From NCBI RefSeq assembly GCF_003966155.1, contig NZ_RXNS01000003.1:1-64000 (forward strand): 64,000 bases of DNA. The letters run 5' to 3'. Below are positions 53,298-62,096 of this stretch, in pieces; position 1 is the stretch's first letter, and each line of letters opens with the position of its first letter. Made by a program: the position numbers and the translations under genes. The stretch is from Halomonas nitroreducens (lineage in GTDB: Bacteria > Pseudomonadota > Gammaproteobacteria > Pseudomonadales > Halomonadaceae). Below the pieces are notes generated by a model. That model ran no database searches. It was given only the letters and a program-made list of their open reading frames with translations, and was not told the DNA's origin.

Positions 53298-54248
53298 ATG
53301 CTCGACATCGCCACCCTTCGCGAGGCCCGGGCACGCCTGGGCGACACCCTGCCCGTCACGCCCCTGGTGCTGGACCATGGCCTCTCCGAGCGCCTCGGCC
53401 GCCGGGTCTGGCTCAAGGCCGAGTCGCTGCAGCGAACCGGCTCCTTCAAGGCCCGCGGGGCGCTGAACTGGCTGCGCACCGCGAGCCGCGACGAGCTGGC
53501 CGGGGGCCTGGGGGCGGTGTCGGCCGGCAACCATGCCCTGGGGCTGGCCTGGGCAGCCCGCCAGACCGGGGTGCCGGTGACCATCGTCATGCCCGAGGAC
53601 GCCAGCGCCTTCAAGGTTGCGGGCTGCCGCGAGCTGGGCGCCGAGGTGATTCTCCACGGCGATATCAATGCCGCCTGGGCGCTCATGCATCGGCTGGTGG
53701 ACGAACGCGGCCTGACCCTGGTGCATCCCTACGACAACGAGCGCATCATCGCCGGCCAGGGCAGCGTCGGCCTGGAACTGCTCGACCAGGCCCCCGAGGC
53801 CAGTGCCGTGCTCTGCCCCATCGGCGGCGGCGGGCTGATCTCGGGCATCGGCGTGGCCACCGCGGCCCTGCGACCGTCACTGCGCCTCATCGGGGTGGAA
53901 CCCCTGGGCGCGGCCAGCATGGCCCATGCCTGGGCCGAGGGTGGCCCGGCCCGGCTTGCCCGGGTCGACACCGCCGCCAAGAGCCTCGCCGCTGCCATCA
54001 TCGGCGAGCTCACCTACCCGATGTGCCGGGCCCATGTGGCGGCGCTGGCCCAGGTCAACGAGGCCGACCTCGAGCGCGCCATGCATCACCTGCTCTACGG
54101 GGCCAAGCTGGTGGTCGAGCCCGGCGCCGCCGTAGGCATTGCCGCCCTGTTGGCCAGGCGCGGGCCCGACCTGCCGCCAGACGGCGACCTGGTGGTGGTG
54201 ATCACCGGTGCCAACCTCGGCGCCGACGAGCTACGCGACTTCACCTGA
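53298..54248 (+). CDS. Threonine/serine dehydratase-like PLP enzyme
   Basis: 316 aa, fold-type II PLP enzyme. The Schiff-base lysine is in TGSFKARGA; the phosphate-binding glycine loop is PIGGGGLISG. Related to threonine dehydratase, serine racemase and the EutB-type enzymes of ectoine use; the exact substrate is open. AGGAG before the ATG; 17 bp after the binding-protein gene, so the third gene of the operon. Confidence 0.88.
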   Translation: MLDIATLREARARLGDTLPVTPLVLDHGLSERLGRRVWLKAESLQRTGSFKARGALNWLRTASRDELAGGLGAVSAGNHALGLAWAARQTGVPVTIVMPEDASAFKVAGCRELGAEVILHGDINAAWALMHRLVDERGLTLVHPYDNERIIAGQGSVGLELLDQAPEASAVLCPIGGGGLISGIGVATAALRPSLRLIGVEPLGAASMAHAWAEGGPARLARVDTAAKSLAAAIIGELTYPMCRAHVAALAQVNEADLERAMHHLLYGAKLVVEPGAAVGIAALLARRGPDLPPDGDLVVVITGANLGADELRDFT

Positions 54249-54306
54249 ACGGGGGACTCGGGAAATGTCGGGAGGCAAGGCGAGAAAGGCGACGGGAGAC
54301 CCACGG

Positions 54307-54337
54307 CCCCGACATCCGGCGTTTGCGGGTGTCGGGG
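54307..54337. terminator. Hairpin after the dehydratase gene
   Basis: CCCCGACA (54307-54314) / TGTCGGGG (54330-54337), extended inward by CCG/CGG with one mismatch. Lies between convergent genes. Confidence 0.7.
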
Positions 54338-54367
54338 TAAGCGGCCGGCTTGAGGCCCTGTGGAGGG

Positions 54368-54889
54368 CTAGCGTTGGCCGATCCGCTCCAGCTGACGCTC
54401 GAGCTTGCCCATGGCATTGAACAGGTCGCGATACTCCCCGACGCTCAGGGTGGCCACCAGTTCGGCCTCCCAGGCCTGGGCGTCGGGGACCAGACTCGCG
54501 AGCAACTCCTCGCCCGCCGCCGTCAGGTGCAGGTCATGGACGCGCTGGTCGTGGGCCGACGGCTCCCGGTAGATCAGGCCACGATCCTCCAGCGCCTGAA
54601 TGGCACGCGAGACGCGCGCCTTGTCCATGTTGGTGTAGGTGCAGATCTTCTTCGCCGTCAGTTCGTCGCTGTGACTGAGCCAGGCCAGCACCCGCCACTG
54701 GGCGACGTTGATGCCGTAGCGCTCGGCGTACATGCGCTCCAGCTCGTCACTGATGCGATCGGCCAGTCGGTTGAGTCGGTAGGGCAGGAACTGGGCCAGG
54801 TCCAGTTCCGCACGGGAACCGTCGCCAGGCCGGCCGTCCGCAGCAGCGCAGGCCCCATGCTCACCGCTTGATTGCTCATCTGCCTCCAT
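54368..54889 (-). CDS. MarR-family regulator, probably of the homogentisate genes
   Basis: 173 aa. Winged helix (about 65-140) with recognition helix TNMDKARVSRAIQALEDRGL and wing REPSAHDQRVHDL. Divergent from hmgA-fahA-maiA over 413 bp that contain a TTTGCA ... TGCAAA palindrome. Likely a repressor relieved by a pathway intermediate. AGGAGG before the ATG. Confidence 0.88.
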   Translation of the reverse strand: MEADEQSSGEHGACAAADGRPGDGSRAELDLAQFLPYRLNRLADRISDELERMYAERYGINVAQWRVLAWLSHSDELTAKKICTYTNMDKARVSRAIQALEDRGLIYREPSAHDQRVHDLHLTAAGEELLASLVPDAQAWEAELVATLSVGEYRDLFNAMGKLERQLERIGQR

Positions 54890-55053
54890 GGGCCCTCCTG
54901 GTAAGGTCGTGTCGGCGGGAAGCGTACGACAGCGGATCAGGCCAGCACTAGCCGGCCCGTGGCACCACCACCGGCCCCTTGATCAGTCTCATCATCAACG
55001 AAATCATCGGCGATCACGCACAAGACTTACGTCCAATGTTAACATAACTTACT

Positions 55054-55078
55054 GTTTTGCAATGCAAGCCATGCAAAC
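55054..55078. promoter_or_regulatory. Candidate MarR operator upstream of hmgA
   Basis: GTTTTGCA (55054-55061) and TGCAAAC (55072-55078) form an inverted repeat with a 10-nt centre, a typical size for MarR dimers, within the otherwise gene-free 54890-55302. AT-rich GTTAACATAAC sequence lies just upstream. Confidence 0.55.
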
Positions 55079-55302
55079 ATTTTAAACTCTCCGGCAATAA
55101 ATACGTCGAACGCCTGGACAATTGGTTTCATGAGAAACTATATTGCCGCCAGAAGGCCGCCGTGACCGGGAAGGCCCACGGCCCAGTCGCCCGCGGTCAG
55201 AGACATCGCCGCAGCCCGCCTGACCCACTGTTCGGCGTCCAGGCCAAGGCCGCCGACTCGCCAGGCCAACAACAACAGCGCCGATTTCGAGAGGATTCCG
55301 AG

Positions 55303-56613
55303 ATGATCACCGATACCCTTGAGTATCAAAGCGGTTTTCGCAATCACTTCGCCACCGAGGCGTTACCCGATGCCTTGCCAAAGGGGCAGAACTCTCCCCA
55401 GCGCTGCGCCTATGGCCTCTATGCGGAGCAGTTGACCGGTTCGGCCTTCACCTCACCGCGCCCGCAGAACCTGAGGACCTGGCTGTACCGCATCCGCCCT
55501 TCGGTGGTACAGAGTGCCTATCAGCCGCTGGAAAACCCGCGCATTGCCACCGCCCCGCTGGCGCAGCCGGCCGCCGACCCCAACCAGATGCGCTGGGACC
55601 CGGTCCCCCTGCCCGACGCGCCCACCGACTTCATCGATGGCCTGCAGACCGTCGCCGTCAACGGTGACGCCGCTGCCCAGTCGGGCTGCGGCGTGCATGT
55701 CTATGCCGTCAACGCGGACATGACCGAGCGCTTCTTCTACAACGCGGACGGGGAGCTGCTGATCGTGCCCCAGCTGGGCACGCTGCGGCTGCATACCGAG
55801 ATGGGCACGCTGGAGGTGGCCGGTGGCGAGATCGTGGTCATTCCCCGGGGGATCAAGTTCCAGGTGCGCCTCGCCGATGGGGTGAACGCCGCCCGGGGCT
55901 ATGTCTGCGAGAACTACGGCAGCCCTCTGGAGCTGCCGGGCCTCGGCCCCATCGGCGCCAACGGCCTGGCCAATCCCCGGGACTTCCAGAGCCCGGTCGC
56001 GGCCTACGAGGATCGCCAGGGGGACATCACCCTGGTGGCCAAGTTCTCCGGCCGCTTGTGGCAGGCCCGCCTGGCCCATTCCCCGCTGGACGTGGTGGCC
56101 TGGCATGGCAACTACACGCCCTACAAGTACGACCTGGCCAACTTCAACACCATCAACACCGTGAGCTTCGACCACCCCGATCCGTCGATCTTCACGGTGC
56201 TGACCTCGGCCTCCGACACGCCGGGCATGGCCAACCTGGACTTCGTCATCTTCCCGCCGCGCTGGATGGTGGCCGAGAACACCTTCCGCCCGCCCTGGTT
56301 CCATCGCAACCTGATGAGTGAGTTCATGGGCCTGGTGCACGGGGTGTACGATGCCAAGGCCGAGGGCTTCCTGCCGGGTGGCGCCAGCCTGCACAACTGC
56401 ATGTCGCCCCATGGGCCGGATGCCGACACCTTCGAGAAGGCCTCCACGGCCGAGCTCGCGCCGCACTATCAGGGCGATACCCTGGCCTTCATGTTCGAGA
56501 GTCGCTACGTCTACCATCCGACCAGCGCCGCACTGGACGCCGATTTCCGCCAGCGTGACTACGTCGATGTCTGGTCGACCCTGCGCTCCCACTTCGCCCC
56601 CAACCAGCCCTGA
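55303..56613 (+). CDS. hmgA: Homogentisate 1,2-dioxygenase
   Basis: 436 aa, full length. Opens homogentisate to maleylacetoacetate. Iron-ligand segments are [16 protein letters not shown] (His and Glu) and [15 protein letters not shown] (His). The N-terminal [21 protein letters not shown] is strongly conserved. GAGAGGATTCCGAG before the ATG. First of three genes of tyrosine/phenylalanine breakdown. Confidence 0.96.
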   Translation: MITDTLEYQSGFRNHFATEALPDALPKGQNSPQRCAYGLYAEQLTGSAFTSPRPQNLRTWLYRIRPSVVQSAYQPLENPRIATAPLAQPAADPNQMRWDPVPLPDAPTDFIDGLQTVAVNGDAAAQSGCGVHVYAVNADMTERFFYNADGELLIVPQLGTLRLHTEMGTLEVAGGEIVVIPRGIKFQVRLADGVNAARGYVCENYGSPLELPGLGPIGANGLANPRDFQSPVAAYEDRQGDITLVAKFSGRLWQARLAHSPLDVVAWHGNYTPYKYDLANFNTINTVSFDHPDPSIFTVLTSASDTPGMANLDFVIFPPRWMVAENTFRPPWFHRNLMSEFMGLVHGVYDAKAEGFLPGGASLHNCMSPHGPDADTFEKASTAELAPHYQGDTLAFMFESRYVYHPTSAALDADFRQRDYVDVWSTLRSHFAPNQP

Positions 56614-56673
56614 AACGATGCTATCCGGACGAAGCCATGGCGGCCTCGCCCCTGACGAAAGGACCCACAGACG

Positions 56674-57693
56674 ATGAAACTCGCTACCCTGAAGACCGGT
56701 CGTGACGGCGAACTGATCGTGGTCTCCCGCGACCTCAGCCGCGCCGTGCGCGCCACCGAGATCGCCAGCACCCTGCAGCAGGCCATCGAGAGCTGGGACG
56801 AGCTCAGCCCGCAGCTGGAGGCCCTCTATACCCGGCTCAACGAGGACCAGGCCGAAGGCGCCTTTGCGCTCGACCTGGCGAGCCTGCATTCGCCGCTGCC
56901 GCGCACCTACCACTGGGCCGACGGCTCGGCCTATCTCAACCACGTGCAGTTGGTGCGCCAGGCGCGTAATGCGGAGATGCCGGAAACCTTCTGGACCGAT
57001 CCCCTGATGTACCAGGGCGGCGGCGACAAGTTCCTGGCCCCCCTCGAAGATATCGAGGCGATCAGCGAGGATCACGGCATCGACTTCGAGGGCGAGATCG
57101 CGGTGATCACCGACGATGTGCCCATGGCCGTCACCCCTGAGCAGGCCGCCGATCACATCAAGCTGGTCATGCTGGTCAACGATGTCAGCCTGCGCGGCCT
57201 GATCCCGGGCGAGCTGGCCAAGGGCTTCGGCTTCTTCCAGGCCAAGCCGGCCTCCGCCTTCTCGCCGATCTGCGTGACCCCGGACGAGTTGGGCGACGCC
57301 TGGCAGGACGGCAAGGTCCATCTGCCGCTGACCGTGCACCTCAATGGCGAGAAGTTCGGCGAGCCGGAAGCCGGCCCCGACATGATCTTCAGCTTCCCGC
57401 AGCTGGTGGCCCATGCGTCCCGGACCCGCTACCTGGGCGCCGGGGCGGTCATCGGCTCGGGCACCGTCTCCAACCCGGACGCCGGTGGCGGCCCCGGCAA
57501 GCCGGTCGCCGACGGCGGGGTGGGCTACAGCTGCCTGGCCGAGGTGCGCATGGTGGAAGCGATCCTCCACGGCGAGGCGAAGACCCCCTTCATGCGGTTC
57601 GGCGATCGCGTGCGCATCGAGATGTTCGACCGCCAGGGCCAGAGCATCTTCGGCGCCATCGATCAGCAGGTCGTGAAGTACGAACCCAAGTAA
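56674..57693 (+). CDS. Fumarylacetoacetase (FAH family, short bacterial form)
   Basis: 339 aa. Hydrolyses fumarylacetoacetate to fumarate and acetoacetate. FAH metal-site acidic residues are seen in DFEGEIAVITDD, with KGFGFFQAKP and GTVSNP in place. Shorter than the eukaryotic enzyme (about 420 aa), typical of bacterial hmg clusters. 60 bp after hmgA and 19 bp before maiA. Confidence 0.92.
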   Translation: MKLATLKTGRDGELIVVSRDLSRAVRATEIASTLQQAIESWDELSPQLEALYTRLNEDQAEGAFALDLASLHSPLPRTYHWADGSAYLNHVQLVRQARNAEMPETFWTDPLMYQGGGDKFLAPLEDIEAISEDHGIDFEGEIAVITDDVPMAVTPEQAADHIKLVMLVNDVSLRGLIPGELAKGFGFFQAKPASAFSPICVTPDELGDAWQDGKVHLPLTVHLNGEKFGEPEAGPDMIFSFPQLVAHASRTRYLGAGAVIGSGTVSNPDAGGGPGKPVADGGVGYSCLAEVRMVEAILHGEAKTPFMRFGDRVRIEMFDRQGQSIFGAIDQQVVKYEPK

Positions 57694-57712
57694 CCCAGCC
57701 GGAGAGGCAACG

Positions 57713-58357
57713 ATGACGACGCTGTATGGCTATTTCCGCTCGTCGGCCGCCTACCGGGTGCGCATTGCGCTCAACCTCAAGGGCCTGGCCTATGACCAGG
57801 CCCCGGTCAACCTGGTCAAGGCCGAGCAGCGCGGTGACGACTTCCGGGCGCGCAATCCCCAGGGCCTGGTGCCCGTGCTCGAGACCGACGATGGCGAGCG
57901 CCTCACCCAGTCGCTGGCGATCTGCGAGTACCTCGAGGAGCGTTATCCCGCCCCGGCCCTGCTGCCGGTGGACCCCGCCGGGCGGGCCCGGGTCCGCGGG
58001 CTGGCCCAGCTGGTGGCCAGCGAGATCCATCCGCTCAACAACCTGCGCGTGCTCAAGTACCTGGTCCACGAGCTTGGGGTCGACGACACGGCCAAGCTGG
58101 CCTGGTACCGCCACTGGATCCACGAGGGCTTCGCCGCAATGGAGGCCATGCTGACGCAGGACGCCGGCACGGGCGAGTTCTGCCACGGTGATGCGCCGAC
58201 CCTGGCGGATGTCTGCCTGGTACCCCAGGTCTTCAATGCCGAGCGTTTCGAGTGTGACCTCTCGGCCTACCCGACCATCCGGCGGCTTGTCGCCAGCTGC
58301 CGGGCGCTGCCCGCCTTCCAGCAGGCCGCCCCGGAGGCACAACCGGACGCCGGCTAG
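57713..58357 (+). CDS. maiA: Maleylacetoacetate isomerase (zeta-class GST)
   Basis: 214 aa. The glutathione-site motif SSAAYRVRIAL near the N-terminus marks zeta-class enzymes; QSLAICEYLEERYP and NNLRVLKYL follow. Converts maleylacetoacetate to fumarylacetoacetate. GGAGAGG before the ATG. Completes the pathway with hmgA and fahA. Confidence 0.94.
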   Translation: MTTLYGYFRSSAAYRVRIALNLKGLAYDQAPVNLVKAEQRGDDFRARNPQGLVPVLETDDGERLTQSLAICEYLEERYPAPALLPVDPAGRARVRGLAQLVASEIHPLNNLRVLKYLVHELGVDDTAKLAWYRHWIHEGFAAMEAMLTQDAGTGEFCHGDAPTLADVCLVPQVFNAERFECDLSAYPTIRRLVASCRALPAFQQAAPEAQPDAG

Positions 58358-58381
58358 CTGTCACCCCGCGTGTCGACCGAA

Positions 58382-58417
58382 GCGGGCACGCTTTCCTTCC
58401 CCGGGGAGCGTGCCCGC
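58382..58417. terminator. Hairpin after maiA
   Basis: GCGGGCACGCT (58382-58392) / AGCGTGCCCGC (58407-58417), 14-nt loop. Ends the hmgA operon. A nearby tandem GGGGTCAC x3 (about 58470-58495) overlaps the 3' end of the dioxygenase gene. Confidence 0.8.
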
Positions 58418-58483
58418 CGGGTGACTGCTGGCGAGAGATGCCTGCGGCGTGTCCCGTGCTCACGGAGCCACGGGGTCACGGGG

Positions 58484-59293
58484 TCACGGGGTCACCCGCC
58501 AGTGGAACATTCCCGACTTCTTGCGCAGGATCGTAGCGGCGATATGCTCTTCGCTGGGCTTTCCCGCCAGGCCGTAGCAGACATGCAGCGGCAGCAGATG
58601 CTCCTCCCGGGGATGGCAGAACCGCGCATGGGGCGCACGCTCCCAGTGGGCCAGGCGCTCGGCTCGCTCCGCTTCCTCGATTTGCACGTCGCAGCAGGTC
58701 TCTTCCAGCCAGTCCTCGAAGGCCTGGTTGCGGGCCCGAGAGTCCGGGGTGTTGGGCTCGAAGAAGGCGCGCATGTTATGGAAGGAGAAACCGGAGCCGA
58801 TCACCAGCAGGTCATCGACGTCCAGCGCTCGCAGCGCCCTGCCGATGGCCAGGTGCGTCGCAGCGTCCAGGCTGTTGACCAGTGACAGCTGCACGCAGGG
58901 AATGTCCGCCTCCGGATACATCAGCTTGAGGGGGACGAACAGCCCATGGTCGAAGCCGCGCCGGTCATCGAGCCGCGCCGATATCCCGGCCTGCTCCAGT
59001 GCCTGGTGGACCTGCCGCGCCAGCGCCGGCTCGCCGGGGCAGGGATACTCGATCTCGTAGGACTCGGGCGGAAAGCCGTAGTAGTCGTAGATGAGCCCTG
59101 GGTTGGCGCCCGAGGTGATGGTCGGCACCGACTCCTCCCAGTGGGCGCTGATGACCAGGATGGCGGAGGGCCTGCGCAGCTGGCCCGCGATCTCGGTGAG
59201 CCGTTCCACCATTTCACGGTGGTCCGGATCCCCCAGCAGCGGCATCGGCCCACCGCCATGGGAGATGAAGAGAACATCGGTCGGGGTGGTCAT
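58484..59293 (-). CDS. DODA-type extradiol dioxygenase (YgiD-like)
   Basis: 269 aa. Class III extradiol ring-cleavage fold with metal ligands in FISHGGGP, ISAHWEES, RRGFDHGLFVPLK and PREEHLLPLHV. Likely opens a catechol-type ring; substrate unknown. Third in the doxX-GHR-DODA series under the divergent LysR. 21 bp after the previous gene. Confidence 0.9.
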   Translation of the reverse strand: MTTPTDVLFISHGGGPMPLLGDPDHREMVERLTEIAGQLRRPSAILVISAHWEESVPTITSGANPGLIYDYYGFPPESYEIEYPCPGEPALARQVHQALEQAGISARLDDRRGFDHGLFVPLKLMYPEADIPCVQLSLVNSLDAATHLAIGRALRALDVDDLLVIGSGFSFHNMRAFFEPNTPDSRARNQAFEDWLEETCCDVQIEEAERAERLAHWERAPHARFCHPREEHLLPLHVCYGLAGKPSEEHIAATILRKKSGMFHWRVTP

Positions 59294-59314
59294 GGCTGTC
59301 GCTCCTGGTTCAGA

Positions 59315-60262
59315 TCAGATCTCGCCGGGTCCGGCGGGCACGATGCCGCCGGGATTCAGCGCCTTGATGGAGTAATACCCCGCCTTGATATGGTCGAGGC
59401 GCACGGTCTCGGCGATACCGTCGAGGGCCAGGATCCGGTGCATGTAGGCGTGCAGGCCCGGCATGGCCCGCAGGGTGTTGCGGTTGCACTTGAATAGCCC
59501 GTGGTAGGCGGCATCGAAGCGCACCAGGGTCACGAACAGGCGCAGGTCGGTTTCCGTCAGCCGATCGCCGAACAGGTAGGCTCGCCCATCGGCCAGCCGG
59601 GATTCCAGCTCGTCCAGTGCAGCAAACACCTTCCCGTACGCCTCATCATAGGCCTGCTGGCTGGAGGCGAAACCGGCCTGATACACCCCGTTGTTCAGGT
59701 CCGTGTACAGGTAGGCGTTCAGGGCATCGATCTCGGCGGCCAGGTCGGCCGGGTAGAGATCCGGCCCCTGGTCCACGATGCCGGCGAAGGCACCGTTGAG
59801 CATCCGCACGATATCGGCCGACTCGTTGTTGACGATGGTTCCGGTCCGCTTGTCCCACAGCACCGGCACCGTGGCGCGGCCGGAGACCTGCGGATCGGCA
59901 CGCGTGTACAGCTCATGCATGTAGCGCGCGCCGTTGAGCGTGTCCTCATCGGCGCCGGGGTAGCCACCGAACTGCCAGCCCTGGTCGGTAAGCCGGGGAT
60001 TGACGACCGTGACGTCGATCACCTCCTGCAGGCCCTTCAGCGCGCGGACCATGAGCGTTCGCGAGGCCCAGGGACAGATGTAGGCGACATAGAGCCGGTA
60101 ACGCCCTGTCTCCGCCTTGAAGCCGCCCGCACCGGTGGGGCCCGCCACCCCGTCCGGGGTGATCCAGTGGCGAAACGTCGAGGCCTGGCGAATGAAGCGC
60201 CCCTGCTCGTCCTGCGCCTGTACCGGCTGCCATTGCTCCTGCCAGACACCGTTTACCAGCAT
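59315..60262 (-). CDS. Glutathionyl-hydroquinone reductase (YqjG/Xi-class GST)
   Basis: 315 aa. Catalytic Cys in the YICPWASRT motif, preceded by FRHWITPDG, and RFDAAYHGLFKCN, all typical of Xi-class enzymes that reduce glutathionyl-hydroquinones to hydroquinones. ATG at 60260-60262 with AGGAG upstream. Next to a ring-cleaving dioxygenase, so the set may process quinones and catechols. Confidence 0.93.
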   Translation of the reverse strand: MLVNGVWQEQWQPVQAQDEQGRFIRQASTFRHWITPDGVAGPTGAGGFKAETGRYRLYVAYICPWASRTLMVRALKGLQEVIDVTVVNPRLTDQGWQFGGYPGADEDTLNGARYMHELYTRADPQVSGRATVPVLWDKRTGTIVNNESADIVRMLNGAFAGIVDQGPDLYPADLAAEIDALNAYLYTDLNNGVYQAGFASSQQAYDEAYGKVFAALDELESRLADGRAYLFGDRLTETDLRLFVTLVRFDAAYHGLFKCNRNTLRAMPGLHAYMHRILALDGIAETVRLDHIKAGYYSIKALNPGGIVPAGPGEI

Positions 60263-60344
60263 GATCCTGTTCTCCTGTGGCGAGGCCCTCCCCACGAGGG
60301 GCAGGGCCTGTCGGACGATGACGGTCGCGTTGCGATCCGGCCTG

Positions 60345-60827
60345 TCACTTGCCGGCGACGGCGCGCTGCCCCGCCCCGGCATCCGCGAAGCGCGCCATCA
60401 GCAGGTTATCCAGCGCAAAGCGTCCAGCGCCCTGAATCGCCAATGCCAGCGTGACGGCGAACAGGCTCAGGGCATACTCGTAGCCATTGTTGGACATGAA
60501 CAGGCCATTGCCGATATGCACGGCGAAGATGGCCACCAGCATCGTGAAGGCCGACACCAGCGCCGCCGGACGGGTCAGCAGGCCCAGCACCAGCGCCAGC
60601 CCGCCGAAGAACTCGGCGCCCCCGGCCAGCAATGCCATCAGGGTGCCCGGCGCCAGGCCGATGCTCGCCAGCCACTGCGCGGTGCCTTCCAGGCCGTAGC
60701 CACCGAACCAGCCAAACAGCTTCTGCGCACCGTGGGCGGCCAGTATCAGCCCCACCGGGACCCGCAGGATCAGGGCGGCTACACCGCCGCGGGAGCTGAA
60801 GAGAGTCTGAGCGAATTGCGTGTTCAT
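60345..60827 (-). CDS. DoxX-family membrane protein
   Basis: 160 aa with four membrane helices. Signature LILRVPVGLILAAHGAQKLFGWFGGYG, then GLALVLGLLTRPAAL. DoxX proteins are linked to redox or thiol stress. ATG at 60825-60827 with GAGGTGA upstream. First gene of the operon divergent from LysR. Confidence 0.9.
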   Translation of the reverse strand: MNTQFAQTLFSSRGGVAALILRVPVGLILAAHGAQKLFGWFGGYGLEGTAQWLASIGLAPGTLMALLAGGAEFFGGLALVLGLLTRPAALVSAFTMLVAIFAVHIGNGLFMSNNGYEYALSLFAVTLALAIQGAGRFALDNLLMARFADAGAGQRAVAGK

Positions 60828-60923
60828 GAGGGTCACCTCGCATCTTGATCTGTTGGTGGGTTCCTGGAGCCCTGCCCCAGGTGATGGGCTCACTCTACTA
60901 TCACCAAACATAAAGACTAAGAT

Positions 60924-60959
60924 GGCAAACATTGCCTCACTATCAACAAGACGTTGATA
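60924..60959. promoter_or_regulatory. LysR operator candidates in the doxX-lysR gap
   Basis: GGCAA-ACA-TTGCC (60924-60936) and TATCAAC-AAGAC-GTTGATA (60941-60959) are adjacent perfect inverted repeats in the 163-bp divergent promoter. The second is a good T-N11-A type LysR box. Confidence 0.65.
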
Positions 60960-60990
60960 ATAGGGATGGCCACATCCACTGGAGTCACCG

Positions 60991-61935
60991 ATGGACCGCA
61001 TCGATGCCATGCGCGCCTTCGTCACGGTCGTGGCCGAAGGCGGCTTCACCCGCGCCGCCGAGCGTCTGGAGATGTCACCCCAGCTCGTCAGCAAGTACGT
61101 GTCCCAGCTCGAGCAGCACCTGGGAGTGCGCCTGCTCAACCGTACCACGCGCAAGCTCCACCTGACCGAAGCGGGCACCCGCTATCACCAGCGCGCCCAG
61201 CAGGTGCTCACTGAGATCGACGACATGGAGCACCAGCTCGGCGACCTGCAAACTCAGGCCCGGGGCCTGCTGCGGATCAGTGCCCCGGTGTCCTTCGCCA
61301 CCCACCACCTGGCACCGCTGCTGGACGACTTCCAGCGTGCCCACCCCGCCGTCGGCATCGACCTGCAGCTGAACGACCGCAAGGTCGACATCGTCGAGGA
61401 GGGCTTCGATATCGCGCTGCGGATCGGCCGCCTGAAGAGCTCCTCGCTGATCGCCAAGCGGATCGCGCCGGTACGCCTGGTGTTGTGCGCCTCGCCCGCG
61501 TACCTGAAGCAGCACGGCACGCCCCGGCACCCGGAAGACCTCAAGACGCATCGCTACCTGCGCTACAGCTACATGGAGCAGGAGGCCGGCGAGTCGATCG
61601 TCAGGTGGCTGCCGGGCCGCGACCAACACCCCAGCGGCGATCTGGTCAGCAACAACGGGGACGTGCTGGTCGCGGCGGCCATCGCCGGTGCCGGCATCGC
61701 CCTGCAGCCCACCTTCATCTCGGGCGCCGCGATCCAGGCAGGAAAGCTGCGGATCATCCTGCCGGAGCACGAACCCGAACCGATGTCACTCTATGCGGTG
61801 TACGCCCATCGCCAGTTGCTGGCGAGCAAGGTGCGCTGCTTTGTCGACTTCCTGGATGGCTATTTCGGCACCCCGCCCTACTGGGACCAGTTTGATCAGG
61901 GAGAGACCGCAGAATCGGGGCAAGCAGGCAAGTGA
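60991..61935 (+). CDS. LysR-family regulator
   Basis: 314 aa. Winged helix (2-60) with AERLEMSPQLVSKYVSQLEQHLG, then an effector domain (90-295). It resembles the regulators that control DoxX or quinone-reductase genes. Divergent from the doxX-GHR-DODA genes and likely their regulator. Confidence 0.92.
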   Translation: MDRIDAMRAFVTVVAEGGFTRAAERLEMSPQLVSKYVSQLEQHLGVRLLNRTTRKLHLTEAGTRYHQRAQQVLTEIDDMEHQLGDLQTQARGLLRISAPVSFATHHLAPLLDDFQRAHPAVGIDLQLNDRKVDIVEEGFDIALRIGRLKSSSLIAKRIAPVRLVLCASPAYLKQHGTPRHPEDLKTHRYLRYSYMEQEAGESIVRWLPGRDQHPSGDLVSNNGDVLVAAAIAGAGIALQPTFISGAAIQAGKLRIILPEHEPEPMSLYAVYAHRQLLASKVRCFVDFLDGYFGTPPYWDQFDQGETAESGQAGK

Positions 61936-62096
61936 CCTTGAACCGGGTTGCCGTTAGCAGGTTAACAGGTAAACGCCGTCTCCCCGCGGGAGGCCGTGCT
62001 CGCTGCAGGTTCCCTCGCCTTCATGACTACAGGGCGCGACGCGACCACGCAATGGCCTGCCCCCCGATACGCCACGCCGGGAGTGCTTCAAGCCGG

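Noticed and set aside
58470..58496. Tandem GGGGTCAC x3, looked at as a short CRISPR-like or regulatory array
   Set aside because: Only three 8-bp units without spacers, overlapping the 3' end of the dioxygenase gene; too small for an array.
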